Assembly (NCBI RefSeq): GCF_014898055.3
Contig: NW_023601543.1
Location: 63,191,782-63,255,781, forward strand
DNA from: Talpa occidentalis
Lineage: Eukaryota > Chordata > Mammalia > Eulipotyphla > Talpidae
Direction of reading: 5' to 3'
Length of the DNA: 64,000 nucleotides
The notes under the pieces are model-generated. The model saw nothing but the letters and a program-made list of their open reading frames with translations, did no database searches and had not been told where the DNA came from. The translations under genes and the position numbers were made by a program. This document shows, piece after piece, positions 45,251 through 56,316 of this stretch (positions are counted from its first letter, which is position 1; each line of letters opens with the position of its first letter).

Positions 45251-45897
45251 AAATTCCTTAGTCCAGAGACTGGGGAGAACCATAGTCCCACATTTGCTTT
45301 CCTCTTAGATTCCTACTTTCCAATCAGCACAAGCAAACATGAGCCAAAGTGAGAAGTGAAACACCCCACCTCACAGATGCTGTCTGCAGTGACACGAGTT
45401 ATGACTCACGTTTAGCCCAGAGATTGTTGCCAGAGTCAGCAGGAAGAGAAAGGCTCTATAAGTGTGCCAGGGCTGAGGTTTTAAAATTAATACAGTTTAA
45501 AACATTAATGATGTTTAAATCTGAGCTGAATTTCTTCTGTTCTGCATAAATGCCTTATTATAATTCATCACTGGATTTTTAATATAAGAAAATATTTGCG
45601 TTTCAAATACGTGAACATTTTTTAAATTGGAAAATATGTTCATGTAAAGCTTTCCCTTTTGAACTTTAACCCAGACTTCAGCAGCTGAACAGACAGCTGC
45701 AGGAAATTTGCATAATACAGTTGAATGGACAAGTTGTCCTAGCCTTGATCCATTTCTCTCCTCTTGAGTCAGTTGATTCCCCATTTTTATTTCCTCCCAT
45801 CTTCCTTCTGGGTTTACTCATTCAGTTGAATAGTTAAGAATCCCACCTACAAGTATACAGGGAAGCGTCACAAGTTTCTTTTCCAAAGTCTACAGGA
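45251..45897. other. Unassigned DNA
   Basis: No gene recognised. It includes TGACTCA (45,402-45,408) and a CTATAAG about 50 bp downstream, which may be chance. Confidence 0.45.
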
Positions 45898-46170
45898 GGG
45901 CCTCCCTGGTGGCGCAATGGGTTCAGCACCGCACTGTGAAGCAATCCGCAGCCTCTGCAGCGCGAGTTTGATCCCCCGGCCAGGGAGCAACCCACATGGC
46001 GCAGCAGACCTCTCCTGACTTGCCCGCTGCTCCCCTCAGCAGTGTACTTCGGTCAATCTGCCTTTTCTATTCCTCACTCTGTCTCTGGTGAATCCTCTCA
46101 CCCCCTGCACCTCTGGCCTGTATCCCAGTTCTTGTATGCATAAATGAATAAATCTTAAAAAAAAAAAAGA
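45898..46170 (+). mobile_element. tRNA-derived SINE, family B
   Basis: Starts GGGCCTCCCTGGTGGCGCAA; tail TATGCATAAATGAATAAATC plus A(n). No clear TSD. Confidence 0.94.
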
Positions 46171-46640
46171 AAAAAGAAATTCCTTCATTTCTCTAAAAAA
46201 AAAAAAAATCAAAATCCACATGAAATGAATTTCAGAGAAGTGAGAGCAACATCCTTGATAGCTTGTGTATTAATGTGTTGGATATATGGAAGCCATGCAT
46301 TGGGCACCTTCCCAAAATGTTTTCAAATTTGCCATACACCCAAGTAACCCATTGCTATGATGCCACTGTCTTAACAAATACTGGGAGTGGGGGGGGCAGA
46401 GTAGACGCTTACTTGGAATTACAGTGACAGGAGATTGATGACTATGTCAAGGGAAATAGTGTTTTCAAATCTATTCAAAATAAAGAGTCAATTAAAGTGA
46501 TTCATTAATTTTTGACAAATATTTCGAAAATGCCAATTAAATACAAGCCCTATGCCAACACTAGGAATGTGGTTGTGCAAGGTACTCATGGATCCAGTGG
46601 TTGAGAGGGAGAAAACACTAGTGTCAAGAACTGTGAAAGC
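46171..46640. other. Unassigned DNA
   Basis: No gene recognised. It begins with A-rich runs after the SINE. A G-rich stretch lies at about 46,385-46,397. Confidence 0.5.
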
Positions 46641-47018
46641 TCTGAAATGGATAAAGACGGAATTCCCATCCTTTTCAAGAACATGAATGGGACTTGAGGG
46701 CATTATGCTAAGTGAACACAGTCAGACAGAGAAAGATAAATATTATGTGATCTCAGATTTGTGGTTACCAGAAGCAGGGGGTGGGGAGTGGGGGAAATAG
46801 ATGAAGGTAGACAAAATGTACAATCCTCCAGTTATAAGATACATGAATACTAAGGATGTAATGTGCAACGTGATGACTGTAGTTAACCTTGCTGTATGGA
46901 ATATATGAAAGTTGCTAAGAAAGTAAATCTTAAGCGTTCTCATTACAAGGAGAACGTTATAGTTCTATGACACGATAGATGTTAACTAAATTTATTTATT
47001 TTTTAATGATTTTTTATT

Positions 47019-47331
47019 TTTATTTATTTTTTTTTTATAGAGGCATGTTTTTATTTATTTATTTGTTCGTTTTGTTTTGTTTGTACATGCACTGGGTACA
47101 GTCAGAAGCGCGGGAGGGTGAGAGAATTCACCAGAGCCAGAGCCGGGAGCAGAGCAGGCAGAAGGACTGAAGTACACTGCTGAGGGGAGCAGCGGCCGGC
47201 AGGAGAGGTCTGCGCGCCATGTGGGACCCTCCTCTGGTGGCCGGGGAGCAGCCGGGAATCGAACCGGCGCCGCAGAGGCAGCGGGCAGCCTCGCAACCCA
47301 GCGCTCAACCGCTGCGCCACCAGGGAGGCCC
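47019..47331 (-). mobile_element. tRNA-derived SINE, subfamily A2 (antisense)
   Basis: ATAGAGGCATGTTTTTATTT and TTGTTTTGTTTGTACATGCA show the A2 tail. It sits in the poly-T tail of the next SINE, with TTTTTAATGATTTTTTA on both sides as TSD. Confidence 0.95.
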
Positions 47332-47344
47332 ATTTTTAATGATT

Positions 47345-47601
47345 TTTTAAAGATTTATTTATGATTACAAGAACTGAGGTACAGGCCAGAGGTGGGGGAG
47401 GTGAGAGGATTCACCAGAGACAGAGTGGGGAACAGAACAGGCAGATAGACCGAAGTACACTGCTGAGGGGAGCAGCGGGCGAGACAGGAGAGGTCTGCTG
47501 CGCCATGTGGGTAGCTCCCTGGCTGGGGATAGAACTCACACTGCAGAGGCTGCGAACAGCTTCACAGTGCCGTGCTCAACCCTTGCACCACTAGAGAGGC
47601 C
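47345..47601 (-). mobile_element. tRNA-derived SINE, family B (antisense)
   Basis: Its own TSD CTAAATTTATT is now at about 46,986 and 47,603, so it was inserted before the A2 copy that split its tail. Confidence 0.93.
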
Positions 47602-47689
47602 CCTAAATTTATTGTAGTACTTATTTTGCAATATATGTATGGCAAGTCATTAATGAGCAACTTAAAGTTATACAGTGCTGTATGTTAAC

Positions 47690-48280
47690 TATATCTCAGG
47701 GTCTGAGGTTTTATCCCACTTGTAAACTAGTAAGTTAAATTGCCACATTTTCATGGATGCAGGCAGGGGATACATGACTTCTGGGTCAAAGGCGATGGAT
47801 TATATTACTCATGGCAGCAAGCAGCACGAGCATGAATGTATTTCCATCATTTCCTCTTGCCCTGTACGGCTGATAGGGAGATGCAGATGTGTTTAGCTCA
47901 ATGCCTGCACATACAATGCATTGTGTTACCAGAGGAAAATCTTTTAGGTTAGGGAACCTAAATCTTTTATAACAGATGGAAAGCATGTTTGCCCTTTGAG
48001 GTGGTTGAAGATATCATCTCTATCTTCCAACCCTGTTAGCTATTTAACCACCCATGAAGACAGTCTGGAAATAACCAAAGCAAATCAAGATCCACAAATC
48101 AATGACCATGCCTAAATGTGTGGCTCGGCCTGGCCAGGACTGGCAGGATTGGCTTGCTGGTCTCTAGCTGATCCCAGACACGGTTGCCATGAGCAAGGCT
48201 GCCTCTCAATGAGGTCCTGTGATTCTTTGTTAGATAGCATTATTGTAGCAATAACAATGGATACCATCACCAATGGTTTC
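47690..48280. other. Unassigned DNA, possibly an old repeat
   Basis: No gene recognised. Low-complexity features are absent. The sequence feels like a diverged interspersed repeat but I cannot name it. Confidence 0.4.
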
Positions 48281-48581
48281 TTTTTTTTTTTTTTTTTAAA
48301 GATTTATTTATTATTTATTTATTATTTATTATTTACAAGCACTGGGTACAGTCAGAAGCACGGGAGGGTGAGAGAATTCACCAGAGCCAGAGCGGGGAGC
48401 AAAGCAGGCAGAAGGACCGAAGCACACTGCTGAGGGGAGCAGCGGGCGGCCTGAGAGGTCTGCGCGCCATGTGGGACCCTCCTCCGGTGGGCGGGGAGCA
48501 GCCGGGAATCGAACCAGAGCTGCAGAGGCTGCAGGCAGCTTCGCAACCCAGCGCTCAACCGCTGTGCCACCGGGGAGGCCC
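48281..48581 (-). mobile_element. tRNA-derived SINE, family A (antisense)
   Basis: Perfect TSD ACCAATGGTTTCTT. The tail includes irregular TTATTTATTA units. High CpG content in the body. Confidence 0.95.
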
Positions 48582-48990
48582 TACCAATGGTTTCTTAATT
48601 CCAAAATCTAATTTCTCTCTCCACTGTAACCAGGATTCTCCTTCTGAAGTACAGATCTCATCAGAACACTTTCCTGTCTACTGTAGACTGTAACCCAAGC
48701 ATGGAAATCAAAGTCATTTTCAGCTTCACTCTCTACCTTCTTCCTATCCTCTTTCTTATTTCTGGCAGTCTACTTACATAGTCCACACAAATTTTTTTGC
48801 ACTTAAGAAAAATTTTGTTAGAATGTTTTAAGGTTATGAAAGTCACTCATTTATTAAATCTGGAAAGTACTGAAAAGTACAAAGAACATCACCCAAGACA
48901 AACTTCCCTTGAGACTTTTGTCCCCAAAGGTCTTTTTGTATATATGGTCTATATATTAATGTTAACTGCTTTTAAAATTATTATTATTAT
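48582..48990. other. Unassigned DNA
   Basis: No gene recognised. A short ATTATTATTATT simple repeat lies near 48,975. Confidence 0.45.
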
Positions 48991-49550
48991 TATCATCATC
49001 ACTGGGGGTTAAAGATATTTTCTATTTAGAAAATTTGGAGAAATAAAAAAACAACACTGCTAATATATTAAAAGACTATGAACATTTATGAACATTTAAG
49101 AAAAGTAATTATAGTATCTGTGATAGATAATGGTTAATATTTATGTCACATAAAAGGTTCATACAAATCAATTAAAAATATATATGCAGGGAGTAAAAAA
49201 GGCAAAGAACAGGAAGAGGCAATTCCTAAATAACTACAAATGACCAAAACCTAAAACAAAGCAAACAAAACCATGTTCAACTTTAAAAGGTACAAATTAA
49301 AACAATCAATGTTCCACAATTTTTTGCATATACAATTGACCAAGTTAAAAAATATTAAATCTGAGAGCTGGGAAGTATTTAACTTCTTAATATATTGTTG
49401 GTGTACATGTAAATTGTATCACCTTTCCAGAAGCATTGTCAAAAGAGAAATTTCTGACCCTTTGATCCTGTACTTCAGCTTGTAGGAATTTATCTTAATG
49501 AAATCATCAGATATGCATGTGTACAAGTATGTTCACTGTAATACAAAGCA
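48991..49550 (+). mobile_element. Ancient L1ME-like 3' fragment (sense)
   Basis: TTGGTGTACATGTAAATTGT, CACCTTTCCAGAAGCATTGT, GACCCTTTGATCCTGTACTT, GTAGGAATTTATCTTAATGA and ATGTGTACAAGTATGTTCAC follow the order of an old L1 3' end. Confidence 0.6.
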
Positions 49551-49654
49551 AGCAGAAACAATATGGCACTGGCGTAAAAACAGACACGTAGACCAATGGA
49601 ACAGAATCAAGAGCCCAGAAATATATTCAAACATATTCAGATAACTAATTTTTT

Positions 49655-49884
49655 TTCTATAATAAATTTTATTTTTATATTCCCCATACAATTGCAACCC
49701 CCTTATTTTGACCCCAATCTCTCCCGTCCCGCCCCCACCCCCCATAGAGTGTCTCTGGTTCATAGTTTTTTGCTGATTTTGATTTTCACTTTCTTATAGT
49801 TATTCATTTTCCTGGTCCCTTATTTAAGTTTTCTAGATTCCTGTATGAGTGAGACCATCCGGTATTTTCTTTTTCTTTCTGGCT
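49655..49884 (-). mobile_element. Short young LINE-1 3' UTR insertion (antisense)
   Basis: Reverse-strand sequence reads as an L1 3' UTR: GGATGGTCTCACTCATACAG, GGAATCTAGAAAACTTAAAT, a G-rich GGGGGGTGGGGGCGGGACGG and a terminal AAAATAAAATTTATTATAG plus A(n). The TSD CAGATAACTAATTTTT is intact, which points to recent L1 activity. Confidence 0.75.
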
Positions 49885-49901
49885 CAGATAACTAATTTTT
49901 T

Positions 49902-50248
49902 TTTTTTATAATTTTATTTATTATTATTATTTTTTTTTTTAATAGAGGCATGTTTTTTATTTATTATTTATTTGTTGTTTGTTTGTTTGTTTGTTTTGTT
50001 TATACATGCACTGGGTACAGTCAGAAGCGCGGGAGGGTGAGAGATTCACAGAGCCAGAGCGGGGAGCAGAACAGGCAGAAGGACCGAAGTACACTGCTGA
50101 GGGGAGCAGCGGGCGGCAGGAGAGGTCTGCGCGCCATGTGGGACCCTCCTCCGGTGGCCGGGGAGCAGCTGGGGATCGAACCGGCGCCACAGAGGCTGCG
50201 GGCAGCTTCGCAACCCAGCGCTCAACCGCTGCGCCACCGGGGAGGCCC
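49902..50248 (-). mobile_element. tRNA-derived SINE, subfamily A2 (antisense)
   Basis: The A2 tail (ATAGAGGCATGTTTTTTATT) and a CpG-rich head. It uses the same target CAGATAACTAATTTTT as the L1 fragment to its left. Confidence 0.96.
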
Positions 50249-50735
50249 TCAGATAACTAATTTTTGACAAAAGTGCCAAGAATACACAATGGGAAAGGAT
50301 AATCTCTTCAATTAAGGGTGCTGGGAAAATTAGATATGCAAGCACAGAAGAATAAAATTGGATCCCAATCTTGTACCACTTACAAAAATTAACTTGAATT
50401 GAATTAAAGACTTAAACATAAGACCTGAAACTGTAAAATGCCCACAAATGAACACTGTGGAAAAACTCCTTGATATAGGTGTTAGCAATGAGTTTTTGGA
50501 TGTGCCACCAAAAGCACAAGCAAGAAAAGAAAAAAATGAGCAAGTAGGACTCCAACTTAAAAAGCTTCAGCAGAACAAAAGAAACAATAAACAAAATGAA
50601 AAGGCAACCTACAGAATGGGACAAAATACTTGCAGATCATCTATCAGATAGTGGGTTAGCATCCAAAATATGTAAGAACCTTCTACAAATCAATAGCAAA
50701 AAAAAAAAAAAATCCAATCAAAAAATGGACAAAGG

Positions 50736-50988
50736 GGGCCTCCCCTGGTGGCGCAGCAGTTGAACGCTGGGCTGCAATGCTGCATGCAGCCTCTGCAGTG
50801 CCGGCCTCCAGCGATGGTCCCACATGGCACCACAGACCTCTCCTGCTGCGCCCGCTGCTCCCCTCAGCAGTGTATTTCGTCAGTCTGTCTATTCTGTTCC
50901 CCACGCTGGCTCTGGTGAATTCTCTCACCCTCCCGCGCTTCTGATTGTACGCAGTGCTTGTATAAATAAATAAATAAATCTTTTAAAA
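50736..50988 (+). mobile_element. tRNA-derived SINE, family A, B-box deletion
   Basis: The stretch that should hold GGTTCGATCCCC is shortened to GTGCCGGCCTCCAGCG, so the internal Pol III B box is gone. The TSD AAAAATGGACAAAG is perfect, so the loss may have occurred after insertion. Confidence 0.93.
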
Positions 50989-51868
50989 AAAAATGGACAA
51001 AGGAGTTGAATAAGCATTTCTCCAAAGAAGACACATAGATGGCCATCAGGCACATGAAAAGGTGCTAACATCACTAATCATCAGGAAAATTTAGATCAAA
51101 ACCACAATGCAATATCACCTCATACTTGCTAGGATGACTATTATAAAAAAGATAAGAAATAACAAGTGTTGGTTGTAGAGAAAAGGGAAGACTTGCACAC
51201 TGTGGGGATGTATATTGGTGTGGCCACCATGGAAAACATTCTGGAAGCTTCTCATAGAACCTTTTTCTCTCTCTTCTTTTCCTCAACCCTTATCTCATCA
51301 GAGAGTTATTGCTTCACAGTGTGAAGTTTTGCCAGCAGAGTCACTTTATTTTATTGAGGTGACACTACAACAACACTGTATGTTTTAGGAATACGGGGTC
51401 TCACCTTTTCAAATGTATTTTACCACACCACACCCAACACCAAAGAACCAATAATCTTTCACTACAGTCCATTGGCAACTCTCTGCCCTTGGCTTCCACC
51501 CCTCCTCTCACTCTGGTAACCTCAGTTCTGCAGTCAGAATCTAGGGGTTTATTCTGGTTGGCTTTCTTCTGTTTCTTTGCTTTATTTCTTTATATTCCAC
51601 ACATGACTGCAATTATCCAATATTTCTATTTCTTCTGACTTATTTCGCTTGACAAAATCCCCTCAAATGTCAAGCATGTTATTGCAAATGTAAGACTGTA
51701 TTTTTTTTTTTATTTTATAGCTGAGTGGTATTTCATTGTGTATATATACCACATCTTCTTTGTCCAATTATTTGTCATGGGCCACATAGGTTGTATTCAT
51801 ACCTTCGCTATTGTAAGTAGTGCTGCAATGAACATAAGGATACACATATATTTTTGAACTAGTGTTTT

Positions 51869-52137
51869 TTTTTAAAGATTTATTTATTTATGCATACAAG
51901 AGCTGGGGTACAAGCCAGAGGTATGGGGGGGTGAGAGGATTAACAAGAGATAGAGTGGGGAACAGAACAGGTGGATCTACTGAAATACACTGCTGAGGGG
52001 AGCAGCAGGTGAGACAGGAGAGGTCTGCTGTGCCATGTGGGTTGTTCCCTAGCCGGCCAGGGGATCGAACTCTTGCTGCAGAGGCTGTGGAAGCTTCATA
52101 GGTTGCATCTTAACCCCTTGTGCCACCAGGGAGGCCC
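51869..52137 (-). mobile_element. tRNA-derived SINE, family B (antisense)
   Basis: TSD TGAACTAGTGTTTTT on the left and TGAACTAGTGCTTTTT on the right. Confidence 0.95.
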
Positions 52138-52682
52138 TGAACTAGTGCTTTTTAATATTCTTTGGATAAATACCTAGGAGTGGAATTGCTGGATCATATG
52201 GCACACCTATTTTAAAATTTTTTAGAAACCTCCATAATGTTTACCAATTGCTACACCAAATTACATTCCCACCAAAAGTGTACAAGGGTTCCTTCTCCAC
52301 CACACATTTGCCAATATACTTGTTCCTGATATTTTCGAGATGAGCCATTGTCACAGGTGTGAGATGGTATCTGATTGTAGTATTGATTTGCATTTACCTA
52401 AAGATAAGTGATACTGAGCATTTTTTCATGGGTCTGTTTGCCATCTGTATATCCTCTTTGAAGAAATGTCCAGATTTTTTGCCCATATTTTGATTGGGTT
52501 GTTTTTGTTGTTGTTGAGTTCTATGAGATCATTGTATATCTTGGATATTAATCCCTTGTCAGATGCATGATGTTCAGATATTTTCTCCCTTTCTGTAGGA
52601 AGTCTTTTCATTTTAATGAGTTTCTTTTGCTGTACAGAAGCCTGTAAGTTTACTGTAGTCCCATTTGTTTATTTTTGCAGTT

Positions 52683-52949
52683 TTTAAAAAAGATTTTATT
52701 TATTTATGCATGGAAGGACTGGGGTATAGGACAGAGGGTGCGAGGGGTGAAAGGACTCACCAGAGACAGGGTGGGGGACAGAAAAGGCAGATCTACTGAA
52801 ATACACTGCTGAGGGGAGCAGCGGGCGAAACAGGAGAGGTCTGCTGTGCCATGTGGGTCAGCTCCTTGGCTGGGGATTGAACTCGTGCTGCAGTGGCTGG
52901 TGATAGCTTCACAGCACGAAACTAACTCTTGCACTTCCCAGGAGGTCCC
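52683..52949 (-). mobile_element. tRNA-derived SINE, family B (antisense), diverged head
   Basis: Ends TTGCACTTCCCAGGAGGTCC, so the A-box part is altered. The flanks TTTTGCAGTTTTT and TTTTGCTGTTTTTT form an imperfect TSD. Confidence 0.9.
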
Positions 52950-53312
52950 TTTTGCTGTTTTTTCTATTACCATTGGAGTTGTGTCCTTAAGTACATCTCT
53001 AAGGCCAATGTCGTGGAGTGTATTGCCTATGTTTTCTTCTATGTATTTTATAGTTTTAGATCTTACATTCAAGTTTTTAATTCATTTTGAATTAATTATA
53101 TGTATGGTGTGAAATAGTGGTCTAGTATCTTTCTTTTGCATGTGGCTGTCCAGTTTCCCCAATTACCATTTGTGGAAGAGACTCCCCTTTTTATTTATAT
53201 GTTCTTGACTTCTTTGTCATAAATTAACTATCCATATATGTGTGGTCTTAGTTCTGGGCTCTCAATGCTGTTCCATTGATCCGTGTGTCTATTTTTATTC
53301 CAATATCATATA

Positions 53313-53571
53313 TTTTTTAAAGATTTATTTTTATTTATACAAGAACTGGGGTACAGGCCAGAGGTGTCGGAGGGTGAGAAGATTCATCAGAGACAGAGCG
53401 GGGAGCAGAACAGGCAGACAGACCGAAAACACTGCTGAGGGGATCAGCAGGCAAGACAGGAGAGGTCTGCTGCACCATGTGGGTATCTCCCTGGCCAGCC
53501 AGGAATCAAACCTGCACTGCAGAAGCTGCAGACAGCTTCACAGCACTGCGCTCAACCCGCTACACCACCGG
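53313..53571 (-). mobile_element. tRNA-derived SINE, family B variant (antisense), 5'-truncated
   Basis: Same variant as 12,131 (GAAAACACTGCTGAGG and CTCAACCCGCTACACC). The head stops at CACCACCGG before the usual GGAGGCCC. TSD CCAATATCATAT on both sides, so the truncation occurred at insertion. Confidence 0.93.
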
Positions 53572-53876
53572 CCCAATATCATATTATTTTCATTACCATC
53601 ACTTTGTAGTATAATTTGAAGCGTGACCTCTTCTTTTTTTTCCCTAAGATTGTTTTGGCTACTGAGTGTCTTTTCTGGTTACATACAAATTTTAGTAATG
53701 TTTGTTCTATTTCCTTGAAGAATGCCATTGGAATTTTGATAGGGATTGCACTGAATCTGTGTATCACTTTGGGTATGATAACTATTTTAATAATATTAAT
53801 ACATCTAATCCATGGCCATGGATTATCCTTCTATTTCTTTATTACTTCTTTTATTTCATTCAAAAATGTCACTTAG

Positions 53877-54157
53877 GGGCCTCCCCTGGTGGCGCAGCGG
53901 TTGAGCGCTGGGCTGCAAAGCTGCCCGCAGCCTCTGCAGCGCCTGTTCGATCCCCGGCCACCAGCCAGGGTCCCACATGGCACGCAGACCTCTCCTGCTG
54001 TGCCCACTGCTCCCCTCAGCAGTGTATTTCGTCAGTCTGTCTGTTCTGCACCCTGCTCTGGCTCTGGTGAATTCTGTCACACTCCCGTGCTTCTGACTGT
54101 ACCCAGTGCTTGTATAAATAAATAAATAAATCTTAAAAAAAAAAATTTAAAAAAAAA
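53877..54157 (+). mobile_element. tRNA-derived SINE, family A
   Basis: GGGCCTCCCCTGGTGGCGCA head, CTGTTCGATCCCCGG B box, AAATAAATAAATAAATC tail. The TSD is approximate (AAAAATGTCACTTAG and AAAAAGTCACAGTT). Confidence 0.94.
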
Positions 54158-54282
54158 GTCACAGTTTTCTTTATAGAGGTCTTTCACCTCCTTTGTTAAG
54201 TTTATTTCTAGGCATTTAATTGCTTTTGATACAATTATAGTGGGATTATTTTCTTGTTTTCTTTCTCTTCTTTCAAACAGCA

Positions 54283-54556
54283 TTTTTTTTTTTAAGATTT
54301 ATTTATTTATTTATACACGCGCTCGGTACATTCAGAAACGCGGGAGGGTGAGAGAATTCACTAGAGCCAAAGAAGGGAACAGCACAGGCAGACTGACGAA
54401 GAAATACACTGCTGAGGGGAGCAGTGAGCGCGGCAGGAGAGGTCTGTCACGCCATGTGGGACCCTCGCCCGTGGCCGGGGATCGAACCGGTGCTGCAGAG
54501 GCTGCAGGCAGCTTCTCAGCCTAGCGTTTAACCGCTGAGCCACCAGGGGAGGCCCC
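54283..54556 (-). mobile_element. tRNA-derived SINE, family A (antisense)
   Basis: Tail complement ATTTATTTATTTATACACGC; ends CACCAGGGGAGGCCCC. The flanks share TTTCTTTCTCTTCT. Confidence 0.94.
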
Positions 54557-54920
54557 GGTTTCTTTCTCTTCTAACTTGTTTGCATATAAAATTGCAAAAG
54601 ATTTTTATATATTGATTTTGTAACCTGCCACTTTACTATGCTGATTACTTCTTTTAAGTGCAGACTTTAGGTTTTCTGTGCATAGTATCATGTTATCCAG
54701 TGGATGATTTTAATAGTGTGCCTGGTGCTCCTCAAATAATTTTATTTTTCTTTTTATATTTTATTTTTGGCAATGTCACATCTTTTATGTTACAGAGACA
54801 AAAAGACAATCTTTATAAGCAATCCTTAGTTATACCTCATCCAATTACTCCAAAAAGATTTTATAATATTAAAACCATTAAAATTAGTTCAATGTTTTTA
54901 TTTAACAAATAGTTTCAGGG

Positions 54921-55483
54921 GGGCCTCTCTGGTGGCGCAAGGGGTTAAATGTCAGCACTATGAAGCAATCCACAGCTGCAGCAGGAGTTCAACCCCTGGC
55001 CAGGGATGTGACCCACATGGCACAGCAGACCTCTCCTGTCTTACCTGCTGCTCCTTTCAGCAGTGTGTTTCAGTCAATCTGCCTGTTTTGGTTTTTTTTT
55101 TTAAAGATTTATTTATTTATTTATAAAAGCACTGGATATAGTCAGAAGCACAGGAGGGTGAGAGAATTCACCAGAGCCAGAGTGGAGAGCACAACGGGCA
55201 GACAGACGAAGTACACTGCTGAGGGAAGCAGCGGGCGGCAGGAGAGGTCTGCACGCCATGTGGGACTCTCACCTGCAGCTGGGGATCGAACCGGCGCTGC
55301 AGAGGCTGCGGGCAACTTCACAACCCAGCGCTCAACCACTGTGCCACCGGGGAGGCCCATAATCTGCCTGTTTTGTCCCTCACTCTGTCTCTGGTGAATC
55401 CTCTCACCCCCCTCTCCGCACCTCTGGCCTGTACCCCAATCTTGTATGAGTAAATAAATAAATCTTTTTTTTAAAAAAAATAC
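54921..55483 (+). mobile_element. tRNA-derived SINE, family B, split by a nested SINE
   Basis: Left part 54,921-55,090 ends AATCTGCCTGTTTT. Right part 55,361-55,483 begins with the same AATCTGCCTGTTTT and continues to TGAGTAAATAAATAAATC plus A(n). The two parts join into one normal family B copy. Confidence 0.95.
55092..55358 (-). mobile_element. tRNA-derived SINE, family A (antisense), nested in a family B SINE
   Basis: A family A copy whose TSD AATCTGCCTGTTTT is part of the host family B SINE. It gives a direct relative age: this A copy is younger than this B copy. Confidence 0.96.
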
Positions 55484-55715
55484 TTTTAGATACTTGCAAC
55501 ATAGCAGACACTGTTCCAAGCAGGTCCTTTACAAACATTGACTTGCTAAAACTTCATAAAATCATTCTCAATTTAAAGAGGAAGAAACTGAAGCACAGAG
55601 AAGTTAAGTAACTTGCCCCAGGTAACAATGTTGGCACATGGTGGAGTCAAGTGTCAAACCTAGGGTGTCAGGCTGCCAAATCTATATTCTTCAACACCAT
55701 GCTTCTATATGATTG
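55484..55715 (+). mobile_element. MIR (ancient CORE-SINE)
   Basis: AGCAGACACTGTTCCAAGC, TTAAAGAGGAAGAAACTGAA, GCACAGAGAAGTTAAGTAAC then TTGCCCCAGGTAACAATGTT and GTGTCAAACCTAGG follow MIR order closely. Confidence 0.85.
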
Positions 55716-56050
55716 TTCTACTCTATCAGCCTGTTATGGATTGAACATTAAGAAATACATAGCCTCGGAAAGAGCATGAATTCTCAGATACGTATCAATA
55801 AAATAATAGGAAATTTGACATTTGTGCCTGGATGCCTAGGACAGACCTGAGAGGGAGGAGTTTGTATGAGCCCTAATCCTGCCCCTGCTGCTCTCAAGTA
55901 GGTTCACAAAGAGAGGAAACCCACCCTCAGGTTGCCCTCTGGCTGGCTGTTCTCTATCACAGAGTGACTGACTGGGAGGAGGGACAGTAGCTTGCTAGAG
56001 CTAATGTAGTGAAATAAACAAGAAGTTCAAAGAATTTTGTTAACATTTCT
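55716..56050. other. Unassigned DNA
   Basis: No gene or repeat recognised. Confidence 0.5.
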
Positions 56051-56316
56051 TTTTTTAAAGATTTATTTATTTATGTATACAAGAACTGGGGTGTAAGCCA
56101 GAGGTGCAGGTGGTGAGAGGATTCACCAGAGACAGTCGGGGGCAGAGCAGGCAGACGTACTGAAATACACTGCTGAGGGGAGCAGCGGCTGAGACAGGAG
56201 AGGTCTGCTGTGCCATGTGGGTTGTTCCCTGGCCGGCCTGGGATAGAACTTGTGCTGTAGTGGCTGGCAGTAACTTGATAGCACTGTCTTTAATTCCTGC
56301 GCCACCAGGGAGGCCC
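56051..56316 (-). mobile_element. tRNA-derived SINE, family B (antisense)
   Basis: TSD GAATTTTGTTAACATTTC on the left and AAATTTTGTTAATATTTC on the right, 18 bp with two mismatches. Confidence 0.95.

Larger units (their letters stand above)
46645..47690 (+). mobile_element. LINE-1 3' end (sense), split by two SINEs
   Basis: ATGGGACTTGAGGGCATTAT, GTGAACACAGTCAGACAGAG, TATTATGTGATCTCAGATTT, GATGACTGTAGTTAACCTTG, then after the SINEs ATTGTAGTACTTATTTTGCA and CAGTGCTGTATGTTAACTAT. Confidence 0.85.
49555..51260 (+). mobile_element. LINE-1 ORF2 to 3' region (sense), multiply interrupted
   Basis: Begins AATATGGCACTGGCGTAAAA then GACACGTAGACCAATGGAAC. After two insertions it resumes with AACTAATTTTTGACAAAAGT, GCACAAGCAAGAAAAG, GACAAAATACTTGCAGATCA, and ends near ACTATTATAAAAAAGATAAG and GGTTGTAGAGAAAAGGGAAG. 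Fossil copy. Confidence 0.83.
51335..54755 (-). mobile_element. LINE-1 3' end through ORF2 (antisense), five SINEs inside
   Basis: From the 3' end inward: TTTATTTTATTGAGGTGACA, TTCCACACATGACTGCAATT, ATTTCATTGTGTATATATAC, TAGGAGTGGAATTGCTGGAT, CAGGTGTGAGATGGTATCTG, TTTTTTGCCCATATTTTGAT, GATTGCACTGAATCTGTGTA and ATATATTGATTTTGTAACCT. About 2.1 kb of L1 survives. Confidence 0.87.
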
